Below the pieces are notes generated by a model. It was not told where the DNA came from and ran no database searches. It was given only the letters and a program-made list of their open reading frames with translations. Made by a program: the position numbers and the translations under genes. Source: Jaenimonas drosophilae (Eukaryota; Euglenozoa; Kinetoplastea; Trypanosomatida; Trypanosomatidae). From it: a DNA stretch of 64,000 nt. Below are positions 8,957 through 18,312 of the stretch, piece after piece (the stretch's first letter is position 1; each line of letters opens with the position of its first letter). The DNA lies in NCBI GenBank assembly GCA_030849065.1, contig JASAON010001611.1, forward strand, positions 1 through 64,000, given 5' to 3'.

Positions 8957-11398
8957 CTACTTGCTGCCGTTGTTGTTGTTGTGCCCGATGCTGTTGACGA
9001 AGTTGGTGAAGGAGAATCCGGTGTTGCCCGTGTTCGACGGCGAGGCATTCGTCTGGTCACGAGAGAAGAGGGCAGCAAAGTTGATGCCACCACCACTGTT
9101 GTTGTTGTTGTTGGCATTGCTTCCCGGTGCTGCAACAGCGGCATTGTTTCCGGTGGCGATGCCAAGTGCTGCCTCACGTGCTTCATCGCGCTTGGTGGAT
9201 TCCACGACACCGCGCTTCGAGAGGGCCGCAATCCACGGCCGCACTTGAGCCCGCTTGAGGCCCTTGAGCTCCACCAGACGCACAAAGTGCTGAATCGAGC
9301 GGTCCTCTGGCGCCGTTACGTCGTAGTAGAGCTCCACAAATGTGCCATCACGAGCATCAACTTGCAGAATCTTCAGGGCACGGTTGAGATGATCAAACTC
9401 ACGCCGCACCAACTTTGTGTAGCCCGAGAGGGTGGCGCTGTCATAGCGATCCGGATCGTTGTAGGTGGGAAGTTGCAGAAACGTGCGCTCAAAGGCGGCA
9501 GAATCCACCCGGATGGAGCTGATCGCCTCCTCCTGCACACGCCGAAAGCGATAGAGGCTGTGTACGAACTGAGGAATGATGCAGGCGGCGGTTTTGTAGA
9601 GCACAAAGCGCAGCGTCTGGGGTGGGAGCACCGCGGCGCAGAGAAGGACGGTGGCGTGAAGGGTGGTGGTCATGGCACGAATGAGGGGGGATTCATCCTG
9701 CACCCCACCAACCTCCTCCGCACCTCCTTTGCCGTCCTTGGCACCGGTACCGCCATACCGGTTTCCGTAGTCATAGAGGGGCTGTGCAACGGCCACCTCG
9801 ATGCCCAGCACAATGTTCTGCACCGCCTTGCTATAGAGGGCGGAGAAGGCATCAACAACGGTCTGGAAGGCCACCTCCGATGGTGGGGCATCGCTCCGGG
9901 CACACACCTCCGCCCCGAGGTCGGCACTCGTGGTTTGGCAGAGGTCAGCGGTGTTGATGATGATGCACGCGCGACGAATGTCAATGGGGGTGATGGCGGG
10001 ACGCGGAAGGATGCCCTGAACCGCCGCGGCATATTGAATGAGGTGGATGCGCCACACCCCCGCCATCTCCACCAACACCTCTTGCTGTGCAATACGCAAG
10101 GAGCGCTTCAGGCTCTCCTTGATGAAGACGAAGAGGTCCTCCGCCATCGGGAGGGAGGTGCCCACACGCACCTCTTCTTCGACGCTCGCCCACCCAGGGC
10201 ATGGCGCCTCTGCCTGGCCAACCAAGGGCTGCGCGAGGGCCTCACGCATCAGCTTATCTTCGTTTTGCACGAAGAGACCCATGTGCTCCTTGAAGGCGGA
10301 GAGGATGATGCCGTTGTATCGGTAGACGGGCAAGTCGCGCTTCGCCGCAAACTCCTCTGGCCACGCCATCATGTGCGTCAGGTCGCGCTCCACATCAATG
10401 GTCTTTTGCAGGACGTAGGTGAGCACCACAACATCCATGCTGCCGGAGTTCTCGCGGAGGTGGAAGTCCAGCTCCTGCTTGGTGCGGATGCAGAAGCTCA
10501 CACAGAGCTCCTGTGGCACACACCAGTGCCGGGGGAAGACATTCTTGAAGATGCCATCGTACTGCTCGAGGAGGGTGCGAATAAAGACGAAACGCCTCTC
10601 CGTACGCTCCAGCTTTGCATCGTCGCTGCCACGCTTGAAGCGTGTGGTGTAGCCCTCCAGCGACTTCTCAATGAAGCGATCCCGAATCTTCTTGATGCTC
10701 TCCGTGCCCATGACATCCACAACGGTGCATGCCTCTGCCATGGTGTGCTCATCCATCGCGTCAACTGCGATGTTGCCAAAGACGGTGTTGCGTATATAGT
10801 ACTCCACCTGTTTGCATAACTGGCCCTGCTTGTCGTTGAGCTCCTTCACCTTGGGCATATCCTTCATGGCCTCGAACATGGCGGAGTACTTCTTCGCTTC
10901 CAACAAGGCATCGCGGCACTGAATGAAGCGACGCTTCTCAAAGGACGTGGAGAGGCCTTGGAGCTGCAGCATCCACAGCTGAATAGATCGCAAGGTGCTG
11001 ATGCTCGCGGTGAGGTTGGTCTTGGCGATGTCTAGATCACGAATGTGTTGGCAGAGGTTCTGCACAGTTTCTTCACTTTGAGAGGCCTTTGCGCGGATAT
11101 CAGCCACACGTTCGTTTAGCTCCGCCACGGCATCCTTCGCAGTGGCTAAGTCGGTGGAGGTGGAGGACGGGCCGCCAATCGCCTGCGCCTCCACGGCCTT
11201 CAAGAGCTCATTTTCATTTTTGCGAAGACGTTGACGCGTCTCGTTGAGAAACGTCGGCAGCGCGGCCAAACTTGCCTCATCGGGGAAGCGGCTGTTGAGG
11301 TACTCAACGGCATCAAAGTCAGCAGCATCAAAGGCGTCGCGCGGGGGGCAGACCTCCGCAATCGCCGACTCCACGGCGGGGCTAAACCGCACAGGCAT
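8957..11398 (-). CDS. VPS53: VPS53, subunit of the GARP/EARP tethering complex
   Basis: 813 residues, close to the family length. VPS53 with VPS51, VPS52 and VPS54 (or syndetin) tethers endosome-derived vesicles at the trans-Golgi or recycling endosomes. The Vps53 N-terminal domain is recognisable: VEYLNSRFPDEASL near the start, then a coiled coil of linked heptads ending in IRDLDIAKTNLTASISTLRS, followed by the LQGLSTSFEKRRFIQCRDAL segment. The long helical C-terminal part (CATCHR fold) follows. The C-terminus ends in low-complexity Asn runs (NNNNN twice), probably disordered. The ATG at 11398 starts the conserved region; the frame extends upstream without family support. Confidence 0.92.
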   Translation of the reverse strand: MPVRFSPAVESAIAEVCPPRDAFDAADFDAVEYLNSRFPDEASLAALPTFLNETRQRLRKNENELLKAVEAQAIGGPSSTSTDLATAKDAVAELNERVADIRAKASQSEETVQNLCQHIRDLDIAKTNLTASISTLRSIQLWMLQLQGLSTSFEKRRFIQCRDALLEAKKYSAMFEAMKDMPKVKELNDKQGQLCKQVEYYIRNTVFGNIAVDAMDEHTMAEACTVVDVMGTESIKKIRDRFIEKSLEGYTTRFKRGSDDAKLERTERRFVFIRTLLEQYDGIFKNVFPRHWCVPQELCVSFCIRTKQELDFHLRENSGSMDVVVLTYVLQKTIDVERDLTHMMAWPEEFAAKRDLPVYRYNGIILSAFKEHMGLFVQNEDKLMREALAQPLVGQAEAPCPGWASVEEEVRVGTSLPMAEDLFVFIKESLKRSLRIAQQEVLVEMAGVWRIHLIQYAAAVQGILPRPAITPIDIRRACIIINTADLCQTTSADLGAEVCARSDAPPSEVAFQTVVDAFSALYSKAVQNIVLGIEVAVAQPLYDYGNRYGGTGAKDGKGGAEEVGGVQDESPLIRAMTTTLHATVLLCAAVLPPQTLRFVLYKTAACIIPQFVHSLYRFRRVQEEAISSIRVDSAAFERTFLQLPTYNDPDRYDSATLSGYTKLVRREFDHLNRALKILQVDARDGTFVELYYDVTAPEDRSIQHFVRLVELKGLKRAQVRPWIAALSKRGVVESTKRDEAREAALGIATGNNAAVAAPGSNANNNNNSGGGINFAALFSRDQTNASPSNTGNTGFSFTNFVNSIGHNNNNGSK

Positions 11399-12053
11399 CG
11401 CGGCAATTTGTACTACGGAGTGTAGCACTACACAATTTATGAGATCCACGAGTCTCGGTGTGAATCCCTCCTCACAAAACAAGCTACATCAATCAGGAAC
11501 AGCACAAACAAAACAAAGGACCAGTTGACATCAACACCACAGATCAGAACCACATCTCACGACAGCATACACACATACACACACACGCAAACACGTGTGG
11601 AGGAATTATGTTATCTCAGCTTTACATGCTCATCTCCTCAGCGGCGATGCCCCAACTACCAGGGCATCTCAGCACCAAACTAACGCACACACTTAACGTG
11701 GCTGCGTCAGATGAAATCATGAAACGAAACAAAGAAATTATCTCTTTATGCTGTCAGGATGGTGGAGTGAGGGGTGATTGAAGGATGTAGAACCTCAACC
11801 AACCCCACCTGGCGGCAATTTTCACTGAAGTAGCCTCCACAACACCTCCTCCTTCTCCATCCGACGTGCCTGACACTTATGAGAGTGGTGTCGCGGGTGA
11901 TGCCACAATGCTGCTCCATGTGGCACTCACCCGCTTACTCGGCCAGAGAGAGGGAACCCACTCTCTCCCTCCCTCTCTTCAATCCATCCTTCGTACCACC
12001 CACAGACGAAGACGTGGAAAAGAACACCGCCATCATTACAGAATGAGCACCAA
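11399..12053. other. Intergenic spacer between VPS53 and the ABCF gene
   Basis: No gene seen. It contains CA-rich simple sequence (11565-11600), a short GA tract near 11943-11955 and, next to VPS53, a minus-strand TAG about 12 bases before its ATG that could be the splice acceptor. Most of it should be the ABCF 3' untranslated region. Confidence 0.5.
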
Positions 12054-13853
12054 TTACTTGCTCTTGCCGTAGTCCTGCATCATGCGGTTCACCTCACGCT
12101 GCACGTGTTCCTTATAATCTGCAATATCGCCATTAAACTTCTTGGCCTGGCCCTTGTCAACGATCCAAATTTCATCCGCAATCTGCGCCAGCAGCCGCAG
12201 GTCGTGAGACACCACCACGACGGCACCCTCGAACTCATTAATGGCCTCCGCCAGGGCGTCGATGGATTCAATATCCAAGTGATTGGTGGGCTCATCGAGA
12301 ATCATGAAGTGTGGGCGGCGGTAGGCCATCCAGGACAGCACCACACGCGACTTTTGACCGTCCGACAAGGTGTTCATGGGCGTCATTTGCGCCTTACCCG
12401 AGATGCCGAACTTGCCGAGCGCGCTGCGGAGGATTGTGGGCTCGCTGACGTCGGGGTACTCCTGCCCCATCCACTCGAGTGGGGTGAGCTCCATGTTGAT
12501 TTGATCCACAAAGTGCTGATGGAAGCGGGCCATGATGCAGTGGGCGTTCTTGGCCACGTAGCCCGATGTTGGCTCCAGCTCCCGGCACATGAGCTTCGTC
12601 AGGGTGGTCTTGCCCGCACCGTTGGGCCCGACAAGGCAAATGCGTGAATCCATGTCCACGCCGAGGTCGAGGTCCTCAAAGAGGGACTCACGTCCGGGAT
12701 AGTTGAAGGAAACCTCGCGGAACTGCAGCATGGGCGGGGGCAGGGCACCGGCACAGGGGAATCCAAAGTTTACGCGGCTGTCCTTCACCACGGCATCGGT
12801 GAGGCCGCCACGGGTCATCTTGGCCAGGGTCTTCTCCTTGGACTGTGCCTGACGTGCCAGCTTGGCGCTACCGTGACCGAAGCGTGCGATGTACTCCTTC
12901 ATGCTCTTGATTTGGTTCTGCTCCCACTGGAACTTCTTCATTTGGTTGCTCTCCTTCTCCGCACGGGTGATGCAGAACTGATCGTAGTTGCCATCAAAGT
13001 AGTCGAGCTTCTTGAGGTGGAGGTGGCAGATCTTGGTGCAGACGTTGTTCATGAAATCCTGCGAGTGACTCACCATGAAGAGGATCTTGTTGAAGTTGGA
13101 GAGGTAGTTCTCCAGCCACACAACGGCCTCAATGTCTAGGTGGTTGGTGGGCTCATCGAGGAGGAGCACGGTGGGATTCATGAAGAGGGCCTGGGCGAGG
13201 GAGATACGCATACGCCAGCCACCAGAGAATGATTTGGTGGGGCGGCGCTGCATCTCGGGGGAGAAGCCAAGACCAAAGAGGATTTTTCCCGCACGGGCCT
13301 CGGCGGTGTCGGCGTCGAGCTCATCCAGGCGCTTGTAAATATCCTCCATCCGGGAGAGCACCTGCGGGTCCTCCTGGTCAGCCAGGGCGAGCTCCTCAAG
13401 CTCACCATCGAGGTTTTCGCGCTCCTTATCCACGGCCAAGACGGCGTCGAGGGCGGACATGTCGGAGGCCTCCACCTCGTGCGAGACGAAGTAGCGGTTG
13501 ACGTGAGAGGGGAAGGGAATCTCATGGCAGCCGAGCACACGGAGCAGCGTTGACTTGCCAGAGCCGTTGGGGCCAACCAAACCGTAGCGGTGGCCGCTGA
13601 CAAGGTTCAGCGTGGCGTTTTCTAAGATGGAGGTTCCTTGGTAGCTCACGTCGATCTTCTCCACGAGCACATCGTTGATGCCCTGGCGGTAGACGGGGTT
13701 GGCGAAGGATACCATCGCACCAGAGGACTTTGGCTCCTCCTCCACACCACTCTTGGTGGCGGGGGCCACACCTTCATCACTGCTGCCACCCTCGGCCTCC
13801 TTTGCCGCGGCTGCTGCGGCCTCCTTCTTCTTGAGGTACTTGGGCTTCGCCAT
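12054..13853 (-). CDS. ABCF2/Arb1-type ATP-binding cassette protein
   Basis: 599 residues with two ABC cassettes and no membrane segment. Cassette 1: Walker A GPNGSGKST (94-102), signature FSGGWRMRISLAQ, Walker B LLLDEPTNHLDIE. Cassette 2: Walker A GPNGAGKTTL (about 405), signature LSDGQKSRVVLSW, Walker B MILDEPTNHLDIE. The LSDGQ form of the second signature and IDALAEAINEFEGAVVVVSH, then KEHVQREV at the end, match ABCF2/Arb1, which acts in ribosome biogenesis and recycling, rather than GCN20/ABCF3. The N-terminus is a Lys/Ala-rich tail (MAKPKYLKKKEAAAAAAKEA). The ATG at 13853 lies 32 bases after a strong splice acceptor. Confidence 0.95.
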   Translation of the reverse strand: MAKPKYLKKKEAAAAAAKEAEGGSSDEGVAPATKSGVEEEPKSSGAMVSFANPVYRQGINDVLVEKIDVSYQGTSILENATLNLVSGHRYGLVGPNGSGKSTLLRVLGCHEIPFPSHVNRYFVSHEVEASDMSALDAVLAVDKERENLDGELEELALADQEDPQVLSRMEDIYKRLDELDADTAEARAGKILFGLGFSPEMQRRPTKSFSGGWRMRISLAQALFMNPTVLLLDEPTNHLDIEAVVWLENYLSNFNKILFMVSHSQDFMNNVCTKICHLHLKKLDYFDGNYDQFCITRAEKESNQMKKFQWEQNQIKSMKEYIARFGHGSAKLARQAQSKEKTLAKMTRGGLTDAVVKDSRVNFGFPCAGALPPPMLQFREVSFNYPGRESLFEDLDLGVDMDSRICLVGPNGAGKTTLTKLMCRELEPTSGYVAKNAHCIMARFHQHFVDQINMELTPLEWMGQEYPDVSEPTILRSALGKFGISGKAQMTPMNTLSDGQKSRVVLSWMAYRRPHFMILDEPTNHLDIESIDALAEAINEFEGAVVVVSHDLRLLAQIADEIWIVDKGQAKKFNGDIADYKEHVQREVNRMMQDYGKSK

Positions 13854-13885
13854 CACGCACAAACAATATAATTCAACACGTTGAG

Positions 13886-13941
13886 CTACACAAGAACAAC
13901 CAAGGAGATGCAGAGAGAGAGAGAGAGAGAGGGGGAGGGGT
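13886..13941 (-). other. Trans-splice acceptor for the ABCF gene
   Basis: The minus strand reads a CT dinucleotide run (plus 13912-13931) plus further pyrimidines ending in TTCTTGTGTAG; the AG is at plus 13886-13887, leaving a 32-base leader. Confidence 0.75.
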
Positions 13942-14114
13942 GGAACTAGTGATGTCGGGGTATCCACTCCAACATCTTCAGCACAACAACAACAACAACA
14001 ACAACACCAACAACACATTTCAGCTGTGTTTTACTGAGGAGGTAGACCAACATGGCCACGTCGGCAATACTTAGTGGGAGAGGATCAACGCGCGTGTGTG
14101 TGGAGCTCTGCCTT

Positions 14115-16133
14115 TTAGGAGGCGGCAGCAGCGGCCTCAGCCTTACGACGCTCCGCAGCCTTCATTCGAAGCTTCTCCTGCTCCATCGCACGAAGACGCT
14201 TCAGCTCTCGCTTGCGGCGTTCCGGGAGATCCTTCACCGATGGACGTAGGCTCATGGGAATCCAACGCTCGGGATTGGCACGTACACCCTCTTCCGCATG
14301 CTTCGCCGGACGCCGCATCTTGCGTTGTTTGCGGCCCTTCTTGTGTTCCTCCGCCGCATCCCCGGCGCTCACGCGACGGTAGCCAAGATCCTCCAGTTTG
14401 GTCTTGCTCGGTATCGAGCGCACCAGCGCATCCACCGCAGCAGCTGTGGTGGAGGTGGCCGATGCCTTGCCCGCAGCATCGTCGGAGCCCGTCATGGGCT
14501 GCATGAGTTTCCGTGCCGCGGCCAGGTCGTGGTGGGAGAGGCACAACGCCTGCAGAGCAATGAGCTCCTGATCGCCACTTAAGTCGGCCATGGACGAGCG
14601 CACGTGTTGAAGCAACTCCGCCGCCTCGCGGTAGGAGCCGTTGTGGGCGGTGATGAAGTGAATGGCCCACTGCAGAAGTGCCTTGGTTGAGGGCGAGTGG
14701 GTGAGGGCGGCACGGAGGTACTCCACGGCCTCCTTGGTTTGGCCAAGCTGCAGCTTCCACGAGGTGATGGTGGCGATGGTCGTCGGGTGTGCGGCGATGG
14801 CACCGTCAGTGGCCGACAAGACCTGAATGGCGCGCTGCAGATTGCCTTGTTCGAGATAAATCTGGGCGGAGATCATCTTCACCATGGAGGAGGACTGAGC
14901 ACCCTGCATCTTGCTTTCGTAGTTGGCGAGGTAGCCCTCAATCATGGAGTCATCCTTCGTCTTCTTCTTGCGCATCTCGCGCATGGCCAAGGCGAGCTGC
15001 AACGAAATGGTGAGCTCATGGTTGGGGTGTTCCTGGGCTAGCTGCTCCACCAGACGCCTGCAACCGCTGGCGTTGCCCATTGAGAGAAGAAGAAGAGCGG
15101 TGTTGTATCGGAGGACGAGGAGCTGCTTCGAGGTGAGGCGGGTCGTAACTTTGGTGTTGTGGGCCGCCTTCAGTTTGCGGTGGGAATCAAAGAAGTCGGT
15201 GCTGCGCATCATCGCCGTCCAGTTGATGGAGGCCACTGCGGCCACCACAGCGCTCGAGGGCTTGCCGAGCAGCACCGCACGCAGTGTGGCGAGGGCCTCC
15301 TCCTCACGCTTCAAGGCGTACTGCACAAAGGCAATCTGCACCCAGACGTTGGCAACCTCATTGAAGAAGGAGCGCTCGGCGGAGCGGGTGGCGCCACCAA
15401 GGGCAGATACCCCCAACACCTCCGCCACTGACTCTGTGGGGAGGGCGAGGACCTCGGCCAGTGAGCGAAACTTCAACGGCCCCTCCTGCTGCTGCGCACA
15501 GAGCTGCTCAGCCTGGCGCAAGGTGGTCAGGGCTGCCTCGTAGTCCTTGGCCTCAATCTGCGCGCAGGCTGCGTTATACAACAAATCGCTGGTGCGTTCT
15601 TCGGCGTTGCGCACGGCATTAAGGGCGTCCGCCGACTTGGCGGCGAGGGCCAGGGCGGCGGTGTAGTTGGTCTCCAGCTCCGTGCGCTCCAGCTCATCAC
15701 GATAGGCACCGCCGTCGAGCAGGCTGCGGTACTCCGCGGCCGCCTCGTTGTACTCCTCCAGGTTGTAGTGGATTTGCGCCAGTAAGTTGCGTGAGGGAAC
15801 GTGGTTCGCCACCGCCTCCGGCCCACGACCCTTGGTGAGAATGACACGTGCCTCCACAAAATGCTGCATGCGGTACTCACAGTAGGCACGCTGGAAGAGG
15901 ATAATGGGGGAGGTCTCGGTGCGGCGGTCGGCGCTGCGCAACAGCTCCAGCGCCTCGAGGGCGGAACCAAACTTCTCCTGGGTGATAGAGCACACCGCCT
16001 TGCACTGAAGGGCGTAGACGTGGCTGGGCTTGATGGCCAACACACGCTCCACAATGTTGATGATTTTTCCCGTCTCGGCCTCCTCCTCCACCAACTTGGC
16101 CAGCTGCTTCTCCAGCTTCGCAACGTCGGTCAT
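14115..16133 (-). CDS. SRP72: Signal recognition particle protein SRP72
   Basis: 672 residues, the same size as animal SRP72. It is a scaffold of the SRP S domain, binding SRP68 and 7SL RNA in ER targeting. The N-terminal two thirds are TPR-type helical repeats (for example KPSHVYALQCKAVCSITQEK, then SRNLLAQIHYNLEEYNEAAA). Near the C-terminus comes the RNA-binding signature: basic KKGRKQRKMRR followed by NPERWIPMSLRPS, equivalent to the PERWLPxRERS box of SRP72. The tail is Lys/Arg/Ala-rich. The ATG at 16133 follows a splice acceptor by 28 bases. Confidence 0.93.
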   Translation of the reverse strand: MTDVAKLEKQLAKLVEEEAETGKIINIVERVLAIKPSHVYALQCKAVCSITQEKFGSALEALELLRSADRRTETSPIILFQRAYCEYRMQHFVEARVILTKGRGPEAVANHVPSRNLLAQIHYNLEEYNEAAAEYRSLLDGGAYRDELERTELETNYTAALALAAKSADALNAVRNAEERTSDLLYNAACAQIEAKDYEAALTTLRQAEQLCAQQQEGPLKFRSLAEVLALPTESVAEVLGVSALGGATRSAERSFFNEVANVWVQIAFVQYALKREEEALATLRAVLLGKPSSAVVAAVASINWTAMMRSTDFFDSHRKLKAAHNTKVTTRLTSKQLLVLRYNTALLLLSMGNASGCRRLVEQLAQEHPNHELTISLQLALAMREMRKKKTKDDSMIEGYLANYESKMQGAQSSSMVKMISAQIYLEQGNLQRAIQVLSATDGAIAAHPTTIATITSWKLQLGQTKEAVEYLRAALTHSPSTKALLQWAIHFITAHNGSYREAAELLQHVRSSMADLSGDQELIALQALCLSHHDLAAARKLMQPMTGSDDAAGKASATSTTAAAVDALVRSIPSKTKLEDLGYRRVSAGDAAEEHKKGRKQRKMRRPAKHAEEGVRANPERWIPMSLRPSVKDLPERRKRELKRLRAMEQEKLRMKAAERRKAEAAAAAS

Positions 16134-16161
16134 GGGACGTTATGTGCTCGAGTGTGCTTGA

Positions 16162-16190
16162 CTGCGAGAGAGAGAGAGGGGGGGGGGAGG
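16162..16190 (-). other. Trans-splice acceptor for SRP72
   Basis: The minus strand reads CCTCCCCCCCC then CTCTCTCTCTC then GCAG; the AG is at plus 16162-16163, 28 bases before the ATG. Confidence 0.8.
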
Positions 16191-16329
16191 ACGACGTGAG
16201 AGTTGTGTTGTTGGTTGTGTGAATGTCAGAGAGTATCGTGGAAGTTGTATGATCAGCAGATCGTCATCAACGAGTGTTATTCATTCTGATTGTGTGTGTG
16301 TGTGATGTGATTGTTTGGGCAGCCATTCA

Positions 16330-17088
16330 TTAGTCTCCACGCGCACGCCAGCGATCATTCGATATGAAGTTGCCCCAACGAGATGGGGCCACGACGTGCT
16401 CCGTCTGAACCTTGCGCGCCACCTCCACTTCTCGCCACTCCCTCCATCGCGGCGAGCACCACTTGCTGTAGGACCAACTCCGATACAACATGGCATAATG
16501 CGCGCCCATCTCCTTCTCCAGCATCACCGCCACCATCGCCCACATGAGGTGATAGGTGGAAAGAGCCCACAACATTTGGTACCAATCCAAGTCTTCGGTG
16601 ATGCGGCCAAAGACGCTCGGAACCCACGGATTGGCACAGCCACGCCGTGTACGTGTGTATTCCCACAAGAGGAGGCGGTATGACCGGCTGCGCTGCGGCA
16701 GCACACGTCGTGAGAGGAGTGTGGAGATGGCGATGATGCCACTCCAGAGTGTGATGTTGGAGAGGGTCGATTGCAGGTTGATGGTGGCAACGGTCTTGCG
16801 GTTTTTGCTCCACAGGGACTCAGACAGAATGAGCTGATGCGTGAATGTGATGGCGGCAACGGGGAGGGCGAGGAAGGCGTGGCGGTTGATGAAGCCACGC
16901 ACACCGGCGCCATCCAAGACCTTTCCGCCCAGCATCACAATGTTGCAGGGAAGCGCAATGGCCATGACGAAGCCACCACTCACGGCGGCACAGCGCAGGC
17001 CGCAGCAGATGGAGCACTTTGATCGTGGCTCAAAATCTTCATATTCCCTAACTTCAGCTCGCGGACGCTGCGTCTGGCCCAGGTCCAT
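16330..17088 (-). CDS. Unrecognised four-helix membrane protein
   Basis: 252 residues, family not recognised. Four hydrophobic segments are visible: around GGFVMAIALPCNIVML (38-54), HAFLALPVAAITFTHQLIL, TLWSGIIAISTLL, and MLWALSTYHLMWAMVAVML. A Cys cluster (CSICCGLRC) precedes the first helix. The C-terminal 60 residues are Trp/Arg-rich and hydrophilic (SYSKWCSPRWREWREVEVAR). Small size and helix spacing would fit a mitochondrial inner-membrane or ER protein, but nothing in the sequence settles this. The start is the ATG just after a splice acceptor. Confidence 0.75.
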   Translation of the reverse strand: MDLGQTQRPRAEVREYEDFEPRSKCSICCGLRCAAVSGGFVMAIALPCNIVMLGGKVLDGAGVRGFINRHAFLALPVAAITFTHQLILSESLWSKNRKTVATINLQSTLSNITLWSGIIAISTLLSRRVLPQRSRSYRLLLWEYTRTRRGCANPWVPSVFGRITEDLDWYQMLWALSTYHLMWAMVAVMLEKEMGAHYAMLYRSWSYSKWCSPRWREWREVEVARKVQTEHVVAPSRWGNFISNDRWRARGD

Positions 17089-17409
17089 TGTACTTCTGCA
17101 CTAACACACACACAGAATATATGAGATGAGATGAGGAGGAAGAGATATGCACTGTGATGATGATAATGCCGCAGAGGCGAGATACTTTGTTGTTTCGTTG
17201 ATACGAATTGCAACTGAAAAAGCGGCATCCGCACTCCAACCTCTCCACAGCGATGCACATCGCCGAGAGAGAGAAAGAGAGAGCAGACGATCATGTGCAT
17301 CATCGCAACGTTGCATCTCAACGCAAATGTGGTAAGACGACGACGACGACGACCACACAACCACACATCTCAAAGGGACGAAGACCAAAAAGATTGATGA
17401 TGTGTGGCG
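17089..17409. other. Intergenic spacer with splice acceptor
   Basis: No gene seen. It holds the acceptor of the membrane-protein gene at its low-coordinate end, a GA-rich tract at 17263-17283 and a (GAC)n-like tract at 17334-17353. Confidence 0.5.
17101..17149 (-). other. Trans-splice acceptor for the four-helix membrane protein
   Basis: Minus strand TCTCTTCCTCCTCATCTCAT followed by TGTG repeats and TTAG (AG at plus 17101-17102), with a second candidate AG at 17096-17097. Confidence 0.65.
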
Positions 17410-18120
17410 CTACCATATGTTCCACATGAGGAAGAGGAAGAAGGCGATGCCACCGTAAACGAGCCACGCGTCGAGCTGGTTGCGACGCACAATTTGCAGA
17501 ATGGTGGTGTTTGAAACACCCAACGACTCCACAAAGTCTCCGAGCTTCTCGCCAACTCCGCTCAGCTGCCGCCCTTGTGCCTGGAGGGCCTTGAGCACCT
17601 CGAGTGATTCGGCATTCATCATCTGCACCTTCCGCCGGGCATGCTGCAGCCGCTGCTGCTCATTGGTGAGGTGCTCCATCTCACCGTAGTCATTGCGGGC
17701 ACCTGCACCATGACTGCCGAGGAGCTCCTCCACCTGGGAGGTGTGCAGAGCTGCCCGTTGAGCCTTGCGCTGTTGGCGGGAAACCTGTGTCTGGAGAAGC
17801 TGCACCTCAGCCAGTAGGCGGCCGGCGTTGCGTCGCTGTGCATCACTCACAACGTAGTTTTGACCGCGCAAAGATACGCCCAAGGCGTTGGGTGATGATC
17901 CATTCGGCGTGGCATCTCCCTGAACGCACGAGCCTTCTGCTGCTGCAGGCTTGGGGATGCTACCTTGAGCGAGCTCACTTAGCCGCTCCGCGATGCTCGT
18001 CACGAGCTTCATCACCTGCGCCACGTCCATCTCTCCGCCTCGCTCAGACTGCTCCACCAACTGCGTGGCGTAGCGAAAATTTTCTCTGCACTGGCGGAGC
18101 TCATTCTCTGCCGCAGACAT
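17410..18120 (-). CDS. Membrin/GOSR2 (Bos1)-type Qb-SNARE
   Basis: 236 residues. These SNAREs act in ER-to-Golgi and intra-Golgi fusion. The C-terminal SNARE helix runs from about 155 to 213, with the probable zero-layer Gln at 182 (LKALQAQGRQL) and the family signature SLGVSNTTILQIVRRNQLDA, matching the LGLSNTVIRLIEKR region of membrin. A single C-terminal membrane anchor (217-234, LVYGGIAFFLFLMW) ends at the last residue, leaving no lumenal tail. The N-terminal half is an alpha-helical Habc-like region with a Ser/Pro linker. The ATG at 18120 follows a splice acceptor by 7 bases. Confidence 0.87.
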   Translation of the reverse strand: MSAAENELRQCRENFRYATQLVEQSERGGEMDVAQVMKLVTSIAERLSELAQGSIPKPAAAEGSCVQGDATPNGSSPNALGVSLRGQNYVVSDAQRRNAGRLLAEVQLLQTQVSRQQRKAQRAALHTSQVEELLGSHGAGARNDYGEMEHLTNEQQRLQHARRKVQMMNAESLEVLKALQAQGRQLSGVGEKLGDFVESLGVSNTTILQIVRRNQLDAWLVYGGIAFFLFLMWNIW

Positions 18121-18127
18121 CTTTCTG

Positions 18128-18150
18128 CTAAACCAAAAAAAAGAAGAGTA
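18128..18150 (-). other. Trans-splice acceptor for the Qb-SNARE gene
   Basis: The minus strand reads CTCTTCTTTTTTTTGGTTTAG; the AG is at plus 18128-18129, 7 bases before the ATG. Confidence 0.8.
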
Positions 18151-18312
18151 GTTGGCAATGACACACATTAGATGGATGGCCATGTAGCACAATGTGCGAT
18201 GAGGGAATGAAGATGATTTGAAAGAGCTGTGCTGCCTTAGACGACGAAGCGCATCACTCACGAAAACCATCACAAAAAACACACACAAAGAAACAACGAT
18301 ATGTGCAACACG

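Noticed and set aside
8981..10819. 612-residue open frame on the plus strand
   Set aside because: It lies entirely antisense to VPS53 and its text (many His/Val/Gly runs) shows no family; it is a codon-bias shadow.
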